Positions 1-7,783 of a stretch of DNA of 64,000 nt are shown one piece after another. The stretch covers positions 62,001 through 126,000 of the forward strand of contig NZ_FNHI01000020.1 in the NCBI RefSeq assembly GCF_900103455.1. Reading direction: 5' to 3'. Position 1 is the first letter of the stretch; every line of letters begins with the position of its first letter. Both the position numbers and the translations under genes were made by a program. This DNA is from Streptomyces wuyuanensis (GTDB lineage Bacteria; Actinomycetota; Actinomycetes; Streptomycetales; Streptomycetaceae). Below the pieces are notes generated by a model. It did not search any database. It was not told the DNA's origin and worked only from the letters and a program-made list of their open reading frames with translations.

Positions 1-2
1 TG

Positions 3-1388
3 TTCGCGCTCAGCCAGGCCGGCGACACCCGGCCCGGCCTGGGCGGCCTGATGGTGGACGTGACGGAGCGGGAGCAGGCCATCCTCGCGGCGACGGCGGC
101 CCGGCAGCGCCTGGCCCTGCTCGACCGGGCGACGGCCCGGATCGGCACGTCGCTGGACGTCGACGTCACCGCGCAGGAGCTGGTCGACGCGGCGGTACCG
201 GACTTCGCCGACGCCGCCGTGGTGGAACTCGTGGACTGGATGGACGAGCCCGAGGTGTTCGACCCCCAGCTGCCCCTGGTCACCCACCGGATCGCGTCCG
301 GCACCGTGCTGCCGCCGCCGGCACCCGAGCTGGTGGGCGGCCTCGAGACGGTCAGCTATCCCCCGGGGTCCAGGATCCACCAGGTGCTGCGGACGGGCCG
401 GCCGGTCTGCTTTCCCGTCGACGAGCAGTTCGCGACGACGACCGTCCTCGAGCCGGCCCGCGCACGCATCCTCCTCGAGAGCGGCCTGGCCTGCATCGTC
501 ATCACCCCGCTCATCGCCCGGGGAACCGTCCAGGGACTGACCGTGTTCGGCCGCTCCCCCGCCCGTCCGGCCTTCGACGATCAGGATCTGAGCCTGGCCT
601 CGGAGCTGTCCTCCCGCGCCGCGCTGTGCCTGGACAACGCCCGCCTCTACAGCCGGGTGCAGGCCATCGCCCTCACACTGCAGCGTGCGCTGCTCCCCAC
701 CAGCCTGGCGGCCAGTCCCCATGTACGCGTGGCCCACCGCTACGTGCCGGGCAGCCATGCCGCCGAGGTGGGCGGCGACTGGTACGACGTGATCAATCTG
801 TCCGGCGACCGTGTCGCCCTCGTCGTCGGCGATGTGATGGGGCACGGGGTGCGCGCCGCCGCGGACATGGGACGGCTGCGGATCACCGCGAAGACGCTGG
901 CCCGGCACATCGAGGAGCCGGACGTGCTCCTCGCCGAACTGGACGCCTGCGCCCAGGAGGCGGGCATCGAACTGGCCACCTGTCTGTACCTGCTGTACGA
1001 CCCGGGGAGCGGCCGGGCCCGTATCGGCAACGCGGGCCATCCGCCGCCGCTGGTGCGCCGGCCGGACGGCACGGTGGAAGCGGTGGACGAGGTGCTGGGC
1101 GTGCCGCTCGGCGTCGGTGGCCATCCGTTCGCGACGACCGAGATCGACCTGTCGGCGGGCGCCACCGTGGCCCTGTACACCGACGGTCTCATCGAGGCAC
1201 GGGGCAGGGACATCGACGAGGGCACGGCGCGGCTGCGCGCCGAACTGGGCCGCGCCTCGGGCCCGCTGGAGGAGGCGGCGGACCGGATACTCGCCCGTCT
1301 CCTGCCGGGGCCGCCGCACGACGACACGGTGCTGGTCCTCGCGCGCGTGAGACGGCCGGACCGATCCGGCGGTCCACCGGCGTCCTGA
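3..1388 (+). CDS. GAF-domain SpoIIE/PP2C serine phosphatase, 5' end outside window
   Basis: The reading frame is open from the first bases of the window, through residues typical of the end of a PAS domain, into a conserved VDVTERE linker, so the ATG at 51 is probably internal and the gene starts upstream. From that ATG, residues ~20-200 look like a GAF domain and ~225-430 like a SpoIIE/PP2C phosphatase. The phosphatase shows the metal-binding GGDWYD (~240) and GDVMGHG motifs, and the terminal DDTVLV signature. Proteins of this type dephosphorylate anti-anti-sigma factors in streptomycete partner-switching pathways, in the cytoplasm. Which sigma pathway it serves cannot be read here; a SigB/F/G-type sigma factor lies at 51665-52546 but far away. 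The family call is secure; the role is inferred. Confidence 0.9.
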   Translation, partial: FALSQAGDTRPGLGGLMVDVTEREQAILAATAARQRLALLDRATARIGTSLDVDVTAQELVDAAVPDFADAAVVELVDWMDEPEVFDPQLPLVTHRIASGTVLPPPAPELVGGLETVSYPPGSRIHQVLRTGRPVCFPVDEQFATTTVLEPARARILLESGLACIVITPLIARGTVQGLTVFGRSPARPAFDDQDLSLASELSSRAALCLDNARLYSRVQAIALTLQRALLPTSLAASPHVRVAHRYVPGSHAAEVGGDWYDVINLSGDRVALVVGDVMGHGVRAAADMGRLRITAKTLARHIEEPDVLLAELDACAQEAGIELATCLYLLYDPGSGRARIGNAGHPPPLVRRPDGTVEAVDEVLGVPLGVGGHPFATTEIDLSAGATVALYTDGLIEARGRDIDEGTARLRAELGRASGPLEEAADRILARLLPGPPHDDTVLVLARVRRPDRSGGPPAS

Positions 1389-1526
1389 CCACGCCGACTT
1401 ACCCGCGGAAACACCTTTCCCCGCCGGTCCCGCTGATCCACCATGGGCCTTTGTTACGGGCAAGTGAACCGGAGCGCCCCGGGCGGGGCGGGCCGGCCAT
1501 GCCTCGGGGGACGAGGAGACGCAAGG

Positions 1527-3284
1527 GTGCCAGAGCTCCACAACGCCGGTCCGCTGCACACGCACGGGCAACCGGACGACTCCGCGCTGTCGGACGCGGA
1601 GCTGGGGGAACGGATACGCTCCGGTGCCCCGCGCGCCGATCCGGCGATCCAGGAGCTCAAGCGCCGCCATCTGCCGGCGGTCCTCGCCTACGCCAGGCTC
1701 TGCGGCCGCAACCAGACCGCCGGCAACCAACTGGCCGTCCAGGCGCTCCGGCTGGCGTCGGACGAGGCCGGCCGGGGCATCGAGCCCCGCGGGCAGTGGC
1801 GCCACCATCTGCTGATACTCGTGCGGCGCGTCGGCACCGAGTGGGCACGCGGCGGCCGCCGGGCCAGGCTCTCCGCCGACTTCGCCGCATGGACCGACGC
1901 GACCGCCGACGCCGGGACCGGTACGGTCCCCGACGGGGGTGAGGTGCCGGCCGGCGCGCCCGGCCCGGCGCCGGATGTCTCCGCGGCCGTGCTCGCCGCC
2001 TTCCACCGGCTGCCGGCCCTGACCCGGGGTGTCCTCTGGTACGCCGTGGTGGACCAGGAACCCGACTCCACGGTGGCCGGCTATCTGGGCGTCCGCGCCG
2101 ACCTCGTCCCCGATCTGCGGCTCCGGGCGCCGGAGTCGATGCGCCAGGCCTTCCTCCAGGCGTACCTCGAACGGGGCGACAAGCGGTGCCTGGGCTACCG
2201 CAGGATCATCGAGGCGGCGGCGCGGCCCGTGGACAGGCGGCGCAGCGGCGATCTGACGCTGCATCTGGCCGAGTGTCCGCGCTGCACCCGGGTGGTCGCG
2301 GAGCTGAGCCGGATGACGGACAACCCCCGGATGGTCTTCGCCGAGCACCTGCTGGGCTGGGGCGGCGCGGAGTACACGGCTCGGCTGCCGGTGTCCCGGA
2401 TGCCCGCGGCCGTACCCGCCCGGGGCCCGGCCCCCGGGAACGCGCCCGTGGCCGGGCCGGTGAGCGGGCCGGTGGTCTCGGCCGGCGAGATGGCGGCCGA
2501 GACGACCGCGGCCCCCGAGCGGCCCGGGCAGCCGACTGCCGGGGCAGCGCTGTGGTGGGGCCTGCGCCTGCCCTCCCGGTCCGTCCTGCTGATCGCCGCC
2601 GCCGTGGTGGTCGCGGCCTCCGCCGCGACGGGGACCGCGCTGGTGGCGGCTTCCGGGGACTCCGGCGCGTCGCGCGAGCCCGTGGCGTCGGCGCCCACGC
2701 CGGACGGGGCCATCCCCACCTTCGAGGCTCCGCCGCCGGTCCCGACGCTGTCGACGAGCCCCGGCGGCACGCACTCGGCGCGGCCCACGCCCTCGCCGAC
2801 GCGCACCCCGCCCCCGGCCGCGTCCCGGCCGCCGGAGGCCGCGCCGACGAGGAGCGTCGTGCCGATTCCGGCGCCCATCGTCCCCGGGGCGGGCTACCAC
2901 CCCGTGGTCAACGCCGGGACGGGATTGTGCCTCGACGTGGAGGACGGGGTGATGGCCAACCGCACCGACGTCATCACGACCGCCTGCAACGGCGCCACCA
3001 CCCAGCGGTGGCGGCTCGAACCGAACGGTCTGCTGCGCAACAGCGCGGACCCCGAGTTCTGCCTCGACTCGCGCGGGGACACCGACCGCGGCGCGGGGAT
3101 CTGGTCGTGCTCCTCCGTCGACGGCCGCAACGGCCTCAATCTGCAGTTCTCCGTCGACGGCGCGGGAGTGGTCAGTCCGCGGATCGACCCGGACTTCGCC
3201 CTCGAACCGCTGGGCGGTTCCCTGGGGTTCGACCGGCTCGACGGCGACGCCGACCAGCGGTGGAACGCCGGCACCTCGGGGTAG
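1527..3284 (+). CDS. Membrane protein with sigma-like helices, HxxxCxxC motif and ricin-type lectin domain
   Basis: I chose the GTG at 1527 because GAGGAG stands 8 nt upstream; the frame is also open from an ATG at 1443. The 585-residue product has four parts. An N-terminal ~220-residue helical region resembles sigma-70-type proteins (AELGERIRSG, FHRLPALTRGVLW). HLAECPRC (~246-253) matches the zinc anti-sigma pattern HxxxCxxC. A single membrane segment lies at ~351-375. After a Pro/Thr/Ser-rich spacer comes a ricin B-type beta-trefoil (~454-583) with two QRW repeats and paired cysteines. The lectin domain should lie outside the cell and the sigma/zinc part inside. The product could sense a cell-surface carbohydrate and signal inward. 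The domains are visible; that function is inference. Confidence 0.85.
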   Translation: MPELHNAGPLHTHGQPDDSALSDAELGERIRSGAPRADPAIQELKRRHLPAVLAYARLCGRNQTAGNQLAVQALRLASDEAGRGIEPRGQWRHHLLILVRRVGTEWARGGRRARLSADFAAWTDATADAGTGTVPDGGEVPAGAPGPAPDVSAAVLAAFHRLPALTRGVLWYAVVDQEPDSTVAGYLGVRADLVPDLRLRAPESMRQAFLQAYLERGDKRCLGYRRIIEAAARPVDRRRSGDLTLHLAECPRCTRVVAELSRMTDNPRMVFAEHLLGWGGAEYTARLPVSRMPAAVPARGPAPGNAPVAGPVSGPVVSAGEMAAETTAAPERPGQPTAGAALWWGLRLPSRSVLLIAAAVVVAASAATGTALVAASGDSGASREPVASAPTPDGAIPTFEAPPPVPTLSTSPGGTHSARPTPSPTRTPPPAASRPPEAAPTRSVVPIPAPIVPGAGYHPVVNAGTGLCLDVEDGVMANRTDVITTACNGATTQRWRLEPNGLLRNSADPEFCLDSRGDTDRGAGIWSCSSVDGRNGLNLQFSVDGAGVVSPRIDPDFALEPLGGSLGFDRLDGDADQRWNAGTSG

Positions 3285-3285
3285 T

Positions 3286-3905
3286 CCGTTCGGGCCGTGC
3301 GGACCTTCAGCGTGTGGGTGGCGCCGTAGCCGCCGCCGAGGTCGCCGAACGTCGCGGTGAAGACGGCACCCGTCTGCGCCGGGATCACCGAGGGCGCCTT
3401 GGAGAGCACGGCGGTGACCCGGTGCCGCCAGATGAGGGTGAGGCCGCGGAGACGACCGCCGTGCCGTCGCCGCGCTGCCGGATCTGCACGTTCACCGGTG
3501 CGCTCGCGGTGAGCGTGCCCACCGTTCCGGCGCTCCAGAAGTTGACGCCGGTGAAGGCCCGCGAGGGGACGCGGACGCCTTGGCGAGGATCCTCAGCCAG
3601 TCGCGGTCCAGGGCCCGGGCGCCGGTGCGCGACGCGCTCGCGCCGGGCATCAGGACGTACGCGTACGAGGCGTCCCGCGGGTCGGTGCCGTGGTCGTGCC
3701 AGAGCGTCAGATGGCGGCGGGTGAAGGGCTGCGGCGAGTTGCCGGCATTGATGTCCTTCCAGGCGCCGGTGCGTTCCTCCCGGAGGGCGCTGAGGGTCGC
3801 GCCGCCGGGGAGGACGTAGCCCGCGTGGCCGTCGATGTGTGACCAGCGGGTGCGGACCCGGGTGCCCGTCCAGCCGTGGTGGCCGGGGTGGCTGGTGGCG
3901 GTCCT
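3286..3905 (-). pseudogene. Remnant of polysaccharide lyase family 8 (C-terminal part)
   Basis: Reading leftward, one frame gives conserved PL8 blocks in order: RWSHIDGHAGYVLPGG, LREERTGAWKDIN, TRRHLTLWHDHGTDP and DASYAYVLMPGAS. After ~3590 the similarity jumps to another frame (VPSRAFTGVNFWSAGTVG), and near 3410 to a third (LSKAPSVIPAQTG). At least two frameshifts therefore break the gene. An in-frame stop sits at 3906-3908, the upstream catalytic alpha/alpha barrel is absent, and no end is clear because the frame runs into the neighbouring gene. Family 8 lyases are secreted and cleave hyaluronan, chondroitin or xanthan. What remains corresponds only to the C-terminal beta-sandwich and cannot be catalytic. 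Confidence 0.78.
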
Positions 3906-4042
3906 TCAGGGCGGCCGCTCGGCCCGACGGGTGACGGCCATTCGGCCCCGCGCGGGTTGCCGGACCGGTGGGGGCGAAGTGGTATCGGGACGAACGCTTC
4001 CGACGCAGACGACGCCGGGTGTCGCGGCGGCAAAGGATGAGC

Positions 4043-5722
4043 ATGCACATACCCCGATCCCCAGCCGCCCGCGGGCGCTTCGCCGCGATCGCCGTCGCCG
4101 CCACGATCTGCGCCTCCGTCATCAGCGCCCCCGCTCCCGCCCCGGTCCGGGCCCCGGCGCCCGCCCGCTCCCCCGCCTCCGGACCGGCCGACGGCCCGGC
4201 CCCGCCGGGCGCCGTTCCGGCCCTCGACTGGAGCTCCTGCGCACAGGCCCCCGGCTTCGAGTGCGCGACCGCGAAGGCCCCGCTGGACCACAGCCGGCCC
4301 GCCGGGCGCGCGGTGGACCTCGCCGTCATCAGACACCGGGCCACGGGGCCGGCGCCTCGCCTCGGCACCCTCTTCTTCAACCCCGGCGGACCCGGAGGGG
4401 CCGGAACGCAGGCACTGCCCCAGTGGTACGAACTCTTCCCCGAGGAACTCCGGCAGCGGTTCGACATCGCCAGCTGGGACCCGCGCGGGGTCGGCGAGAG
4501 CACCGCCGTCCGCTGCTTCGCCACCACCGACGAGGCGTACGAGTGGCTGGAGCGAATACCCTTCGGCTTCCCCGTCGGCGAGAGCGAGGCCGAGGCCTGG
4601 GTCGACGCCTATTCCGACCTCGGCCGGCTCTGCGAGCAGCGCGACGCGCAGTTGCTGCGGCACGTCTCCACCACGGACACGGCACGCGACCTGGACCGGC
4701 TCCGGCAGGCCGTGGGCGACGAGAAGCTCAGCTTCCTCGGCGTGTCGTACGGGACGTTCCTGGGCGCCACGTACGCCAACCTCTTCCCCGACAAGGTCCG
4801 GGCGATGGTCCTGGACAGCAACATCGACCCGCAAGTCTGGGTGGACCGCGGCCCCACCGCGGAACCACGGCTGACGACGTTCCTGCGGGAGGACGTCGAC
4901 CTGGGGTCGGCCGCGACCCTGCGGCAGTTCCTCGACCACTGCGGGCGCGCTCCCGCGGACCGCTGCGCCTTCTCCGCCGGAAGCCCGGAGGCGACCCGAA
5001 AGAAGTTCGAACGGCTGATGCTGCGCCTCCAGGAGCGGGCGCAGGGATCGTGGACGTACGCCAGGACCGTCACCACGGCGCTCAGCAGCCTGTACGCCGT
5101 GGATCCGGGCTGGTACGACCTGGCCTGGGCGCTGGAGGATCTGTGGGAGTGGCGGCCTCCGCAGGAAACCCCCGCACCAAAGGGACCGTTGCCATACCCG
5201 GCGTTCGAGCAGATCGAGGCGATCCGCTGCTCGGAGAGCCCCAATCCGCGCGATCCCCGGCGCTACCCGGAGCTGGCGGAGTTCAGCTACGGGCGGGCCG
5301 GCGACCTCGGGCGGGCCGTCGCCTGGGCCAGCGAGCCCTGCGCCACCTGGCCGGCGACGGCCTCCTCCCCGTACACGGGCCCGTGGAACCGGCCCACGGC
5401 GAACCCCGTGCTCGTGGTCAACACCACGTACGACCCGGCGACTCCGTACCAGGGCGCGCTCGCGATGACCCGGCAGCTCGCGAACGCCCGTCTGCTGACC
5501 GTCGAGGGATACGGGCACTCGTCCGTCGTCAACCCGAGTCTCTGCGTGGACGACCACGAACGCCGCTATCTGGTCGACGGCGTCCTGCCACCGGAGGGAA
5601 CCACCTGCCGGCAGGACGTGCGACCGTTCAGCGAGTCGCGGCCCCGGGGCGGCGTCGGCACCGGCGGCGGCGGAACGGCGGGCGGTGCGGAGGCGGATGA
5701 GGCCGGGCACGGCGGGAGGTGA
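4043..5722 (+). CDS. Secreted alpha/beta hydrolase, tripeptidyl aminopeptidase-like
   Basis: The ATG at 4043 follows AAAGGA by 5 nt and begins a good signal peptide (hydrophobic stretch AAIAVAATICASVISAPA), followed by a Pro/Ala-rich spacer. The mature part is an S33-type alpha/beta hydrolase. It shows the oxyanion block NPGGPGGAG (~112-120), nucleophile Ser235 in GVSYGT, Asp464 in TYDPATP and His492 in GYGHSS. Streptomyces Tap and SlpD/E proteins with this arrangement remove N-terminal tripeptides or act on peptides outside the cell. At 559 residues it is a normal length. The frame also opens at 3968, but that would put a charged stretch before the signal peptide. Cysteines in the C-terminal part suggest disulfides. 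It stands alone, back to back with the decayed lyase. Confidence 0.88.
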   Translation: MHIPRSPAARGRFAAIAVAATICASVISAPAPAPVRAPAPARSPASGPADGPAPPGAVPALDWSSCAQAPGFECATAKAPLDHSRPAGRAVDLAVIRHRATGPAPRLGTLFFNPGGPGGAGTQALPQWYELFPEELRQRFDIASWDPRGVGESTAVRCFATTDEAYEWLERIPFGFPVGESEAEAWVDAYSDLGRLCEQRDAQLLRHVSTTDTARDLDRLRQAVGDEKLSFLGVSYGTFLGATYANLFPDKVRAMVLDSNIDPQVWVDRGPTAEPRLTTFLREDVDLGSAATLRQFLDHCGRAPADRCAFSAGSPEATRKKFERLMLRLQERAQGSWTYARTVTTALSSLYAVDPGWYDLAWALEDLWEWRPPQETPAPKGPLPYPAFEQIEAIRCSESPNPRDPRRYPELAEFSYGRAGDLGRAVAWASEPCATWPATASSPYTGPWNRPTANPVLVVNTTYDPATPYQGALAMTRQLANARLLTVEGYGHSSVVNPSLCVDDHERRYLVDGVLPPEGTTCRQDVRPFSESRPRGGVGTGGGGTAGGAEADEAGHGGR

Positions 5723-5801
5723 GCGCGGGGAATCGAGTCGACGGGAGGTGAGTGGGAGAGCTTCCATCTGCGTGCTCCGGCCCGGTCGTCGGCGCCCGCC
5801 C

Positions 5802-6548
5802 ATGTTCCGTCTCAGCCGGGACATGGTCGTACGGCCGCCGTGCACCCCGGGCTCGGCCGAGGACGTGGACAAGGAGCACCGGTGGCTTCCGCAGCTCGCC
5901 CCGAGTCTCCCCGCGGCCGTGGCCGCACCCCTCGGCAAGGGCCTGCGGGCCGGCGGATTCCCGTGGCCGTGGTCGGTCTACGGCCGACTGGACGGCGAGA
6001 ACCCGGTCCCGGGCCGGTTCGCCGAATCCCGGGCGCTCGCCCGGGACCTGGCGCGGTTCGTCGCCGCGCTGCACCGGATCGGCCCCTCGGGCGGCCCCGC
6101 CTCCTACCGCGCCGAACCTCTCTCCGCACGGGACGCCGACACCCGCGCCGCGATCGGGGCACTGGGCGGAATCGTCGACGCGGGTGCGGCGGTCGCAGCG
6201 TGGGAGGCGGCGCTGCGAACCCCCGGGTGGGACGGGCCGCGCGTCTGGGTCCACGCGGATCTCCAGCCGGGGAATCTGCTGCTCGCGGAGGGACGGCTCG
6301 GCGCCGTCGTCGACTTCGGCGTCTGGGCCTGGGAGAGCCCGCGGTCGACCTGATCGTGGCCTGGTCGTCCTGACCGCCGAAGCGCGGCCCCTGTTCCGAG
6401 CGGCCCTGGGCGCCGACGAGGCTACCTGGGCGAGGGGGCGGGGGTGGGCGCTGTCGACCGCCCTGATGGAGCTTCAGCACGACCGGGGACGAACCCGAGG
6501 ATGGCGGCCGTCGCCCGCCACGTCGTCCATGAGGTCCTCGGGGACCAC
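5802..6548 (+). pseudogene. Decayed aminoglycoside phosphotransferase-like gene, several frameshifts
   Basis: From the ATG at 5802 one frame gives APH/choline-kinase-type sequence: VDKEHRWLPQLAP, PWPWSVYGRLDGEN, a catalytic-loop match HADLQPGNLL (~6258-6287) and DFG. It then runs out at 6353. The expected continuation GLGEPAVDLIVAW appears in the next frame (to 6373), LTAEARPLFRAALG in a third frame (from ~6366), and the tail NPRMAAVARHVVHEVL in yet another (~6496-6543). The N-terminal strand and nucleotide loop normally found before MFRL are missing too. At least three indels and a truncated start mean no functional enzyme can be made, unless the indels are sequencing errors. Intact relatives phosphorylate small molecules and are common in Streptomyces. 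Confidence 0.8.
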
Positions 6549-6729
6549 CGGCCCCTCGGCCGGCCGTGGGCGTGCCGTCCGGACGGGGCCGTCTCGGGCG
6601 GGAGCGTATCGGGCGGGGGCGGGGGGCCTCCCGGTCCGTCAGTTCGGATCCGGACGGACCGGGAGGGCCGGCCTCGGGACGCGAATGCGGCGGGCCGGGC
6701 CCCGGCCCGGCCCGCCGCGGGTGGACTGC

Positions 6730-6767
6730 GGTGCGGCCGCGTCACCGTGTCGCGGTGCGGCCGCACC
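6730..6767 (-). terminator. Hairpin terminator after the lamin-tail gene
   Basis: GGTGCGGCCGC (6730-6740) and GCGGCCGCACC (6757-6767) form a perfect 11-bp stem with a 16-nt loop. It lies just 6 nt past the stop codon of the leftward gene ending at 6774. There is no U-tract, as usual for Streptomyces terminators. Confidence 0.65.
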
Positions 6768-6773
6768 GGTGGG

Positions 6774-7343
6774 CTACCGGCGCGGGAAGCCGCCGCGGCC
6801 CCAGGAATCGAAGTCGACGACACGGCCGCGGCTGTCGCGCAGCGTGGCCGAGTCGCGGCTGTCCCAGACGTAGTTCCGGCGTCCCTGGTAGACGTCGTGC
6901 CGGGTGTCGAAGCCCCGGCCGGTGTGGACGCGGACGCTGGAGCGGGCGGGCAGGCGCAGGTCGTCGAAGCGGTAGCGGTTGCCGTCGCTGTCCGAGAGGG
7001 TCCATCCGTCGAGGTCGACGGCGCGGCGACCGTTGTTCGTCACCTCGACCCACTCCGCGTTCAGGCTGCGGTTGGACCGGAAGTCACGACGCGGGTTCTG
7101 GTGCTGGACCTGGCCGATGACGACCGAGGAACGCCGGTCACGGCCGAATCGGTCACCGTCGAATCTGTCGCGGTCGAACCGGTTCCGGTCGTCGTGGTGG
7201 CGGCTGTGGCCGGCGTGACGGTCGCGCCCGTCACGGCGGTCGTGCCCGTTGTCCGCGGAAGCCGGCACGGCCATCGCGCCGACGATCGCGCCGGACGCCA
7301 GGACCGCCGCCACGAGACGACGGACGTTACGGGAAGCAGACAT
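6774..7343 (-). CDS. Secreted lamin-tail-domain protein with RFDRDR-type repeats
   Basis: The ATG at 7343 has GTGAAGGG 8 nt upstream and starts a clear signal peptide ending at ...VPASA (residue ~27). The mature 160-residue protein opens with a charged Arg/Asp/His stretch containing imperfect repeats (RFDRDRFDGDRFGRDR, ~55-70). A lamin-tail (LTD) fold follows: SLNAEWVEVTNNGRRAVDL, GWTLSD and RNYVWDSRDSATLRD, ending in VVDFDSWG. Bacterial LTD proteins are secreted and thought to bind nucleic acid or the envelope, or to tether enzymes, but this short stand-alone form has no assigned role. It is monocistronic, with a hairpin leader upstream and a terminator downstream. Confidence 0.88.
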   Translation of the reverse strand: MSASRNVRRLVAAVLASGAIVGAMAVPASADNGHDRRDGRDRHAGHSRHHDDRNRFDRDRFDGDRFGRDRRSSVVIGQVQHQNPRRDFRSNRSLNAEWVEVTNNGRRAVDLDGWTLSDSDGNRYRFDDLRLPARSSVRVHTGRGFDTRHDVYQGRRNYVWDSRDSATLRDSRGRVVDFDSWGRGGFPRR

Positions 7344-7364
7344 GAGGATGCCCTTCACTTCAGT

Positions 7365-7419
7365 GCCCGCCCGGCCTGTGGGGCCGGCGGGCGGACCATG
7401 CACTCGGCCCTGTGCCGAG
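7365..7419 (-). promoter_or_regulatory. Two consecutive hairpins in the leader of the lamin-tail gene
   Basis: On the leftward transcript, CTCGGC/GCCGAG (7403-7419) is followed by a strong GC stem made of 7382-7392 and 7365-7376, with one bulge and a 5-nt loop. The second stem ends 22 nt before the ATG and just ahead of the ribosome binding site, so it could affect translation or act as an attenuator. I do not recognise a known riboswitch class. Confidence 0.45.
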
Positions 7420-7471
7420 GCCGCACACATTGGCCGGGCAACACCCCCCATAAGCCCTCAAACCACCCCGT

Positions 7472-7498
7472 GTTACGAAATGCGGATATTTCCGTAAC
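7472..7498. promoter_or_regulatory. GTTACG inverted repeat, possible MtrA-type site
   Basis: GTTACGAAAT (7472-7481) faces ATTTCCGTAAC (7488-7498) across a 6-nt centre; the arms match with one bulged base. GTTAC-type repeats are known targets of the actinobacterial response regulator MtrA, which controls cell-envelope genes. The spacing here is not a textbook match, so the assignment is tentative. Confidence 0.35.
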
Positions 7499-7783
7499 GC
7501 TCACCTGTATACAGCACGGACAATAGCGACATGACCTGACAAAACTTCTGCACCGTACAGCGACCCGTACAAGCATCAACAACAAGCGGTTGCGGTGCGC
7601 ACCCGCCACCCCGTGCGCCACCCCACCCGCCGAACGGCTCGGACGCGGCGGTGTGTAACAGCCGCGCCGGTGGCGCGGCGCTCCGGCCGGCCCCGCTCCG
7701 CCGCCGTCTCGTCTCGCTGGTCGAGTCCGGCGGGCAGTGGCACCCTGAGAGGGGGTCGGGCCCGAGGAGATACGGGAGGGCCG

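Larger units (their letters stand above)
7344..7783. other. Divergent 440-bp intergenic region
   Basis: This region lies between the leftward lamin-tail gene and the rightward GCS2-type gene. No coding sequence is credible in it. It contains, left to right, two stacked hairpins (7365-7419), the GTTACG-type inverted repeat (7472-7498) in an AT-richer stretch (~7440-7580) where the promoters should lie, and an 8-bp perfect hairpin GCCGCGCC/GGCGCGGC (7661-7679) about 105 nt before the GCS2 gene. Confidence 0.6.

Noticed and set aside
7344..7440. Possible riboswitch upstream of the lamin-tail gene
   Set aside because: Hairpins are present, but I could not match the conserved core of any known class, including the c-di-AMP type often found before actinobacterial wall genes; kept only as a structured leader.
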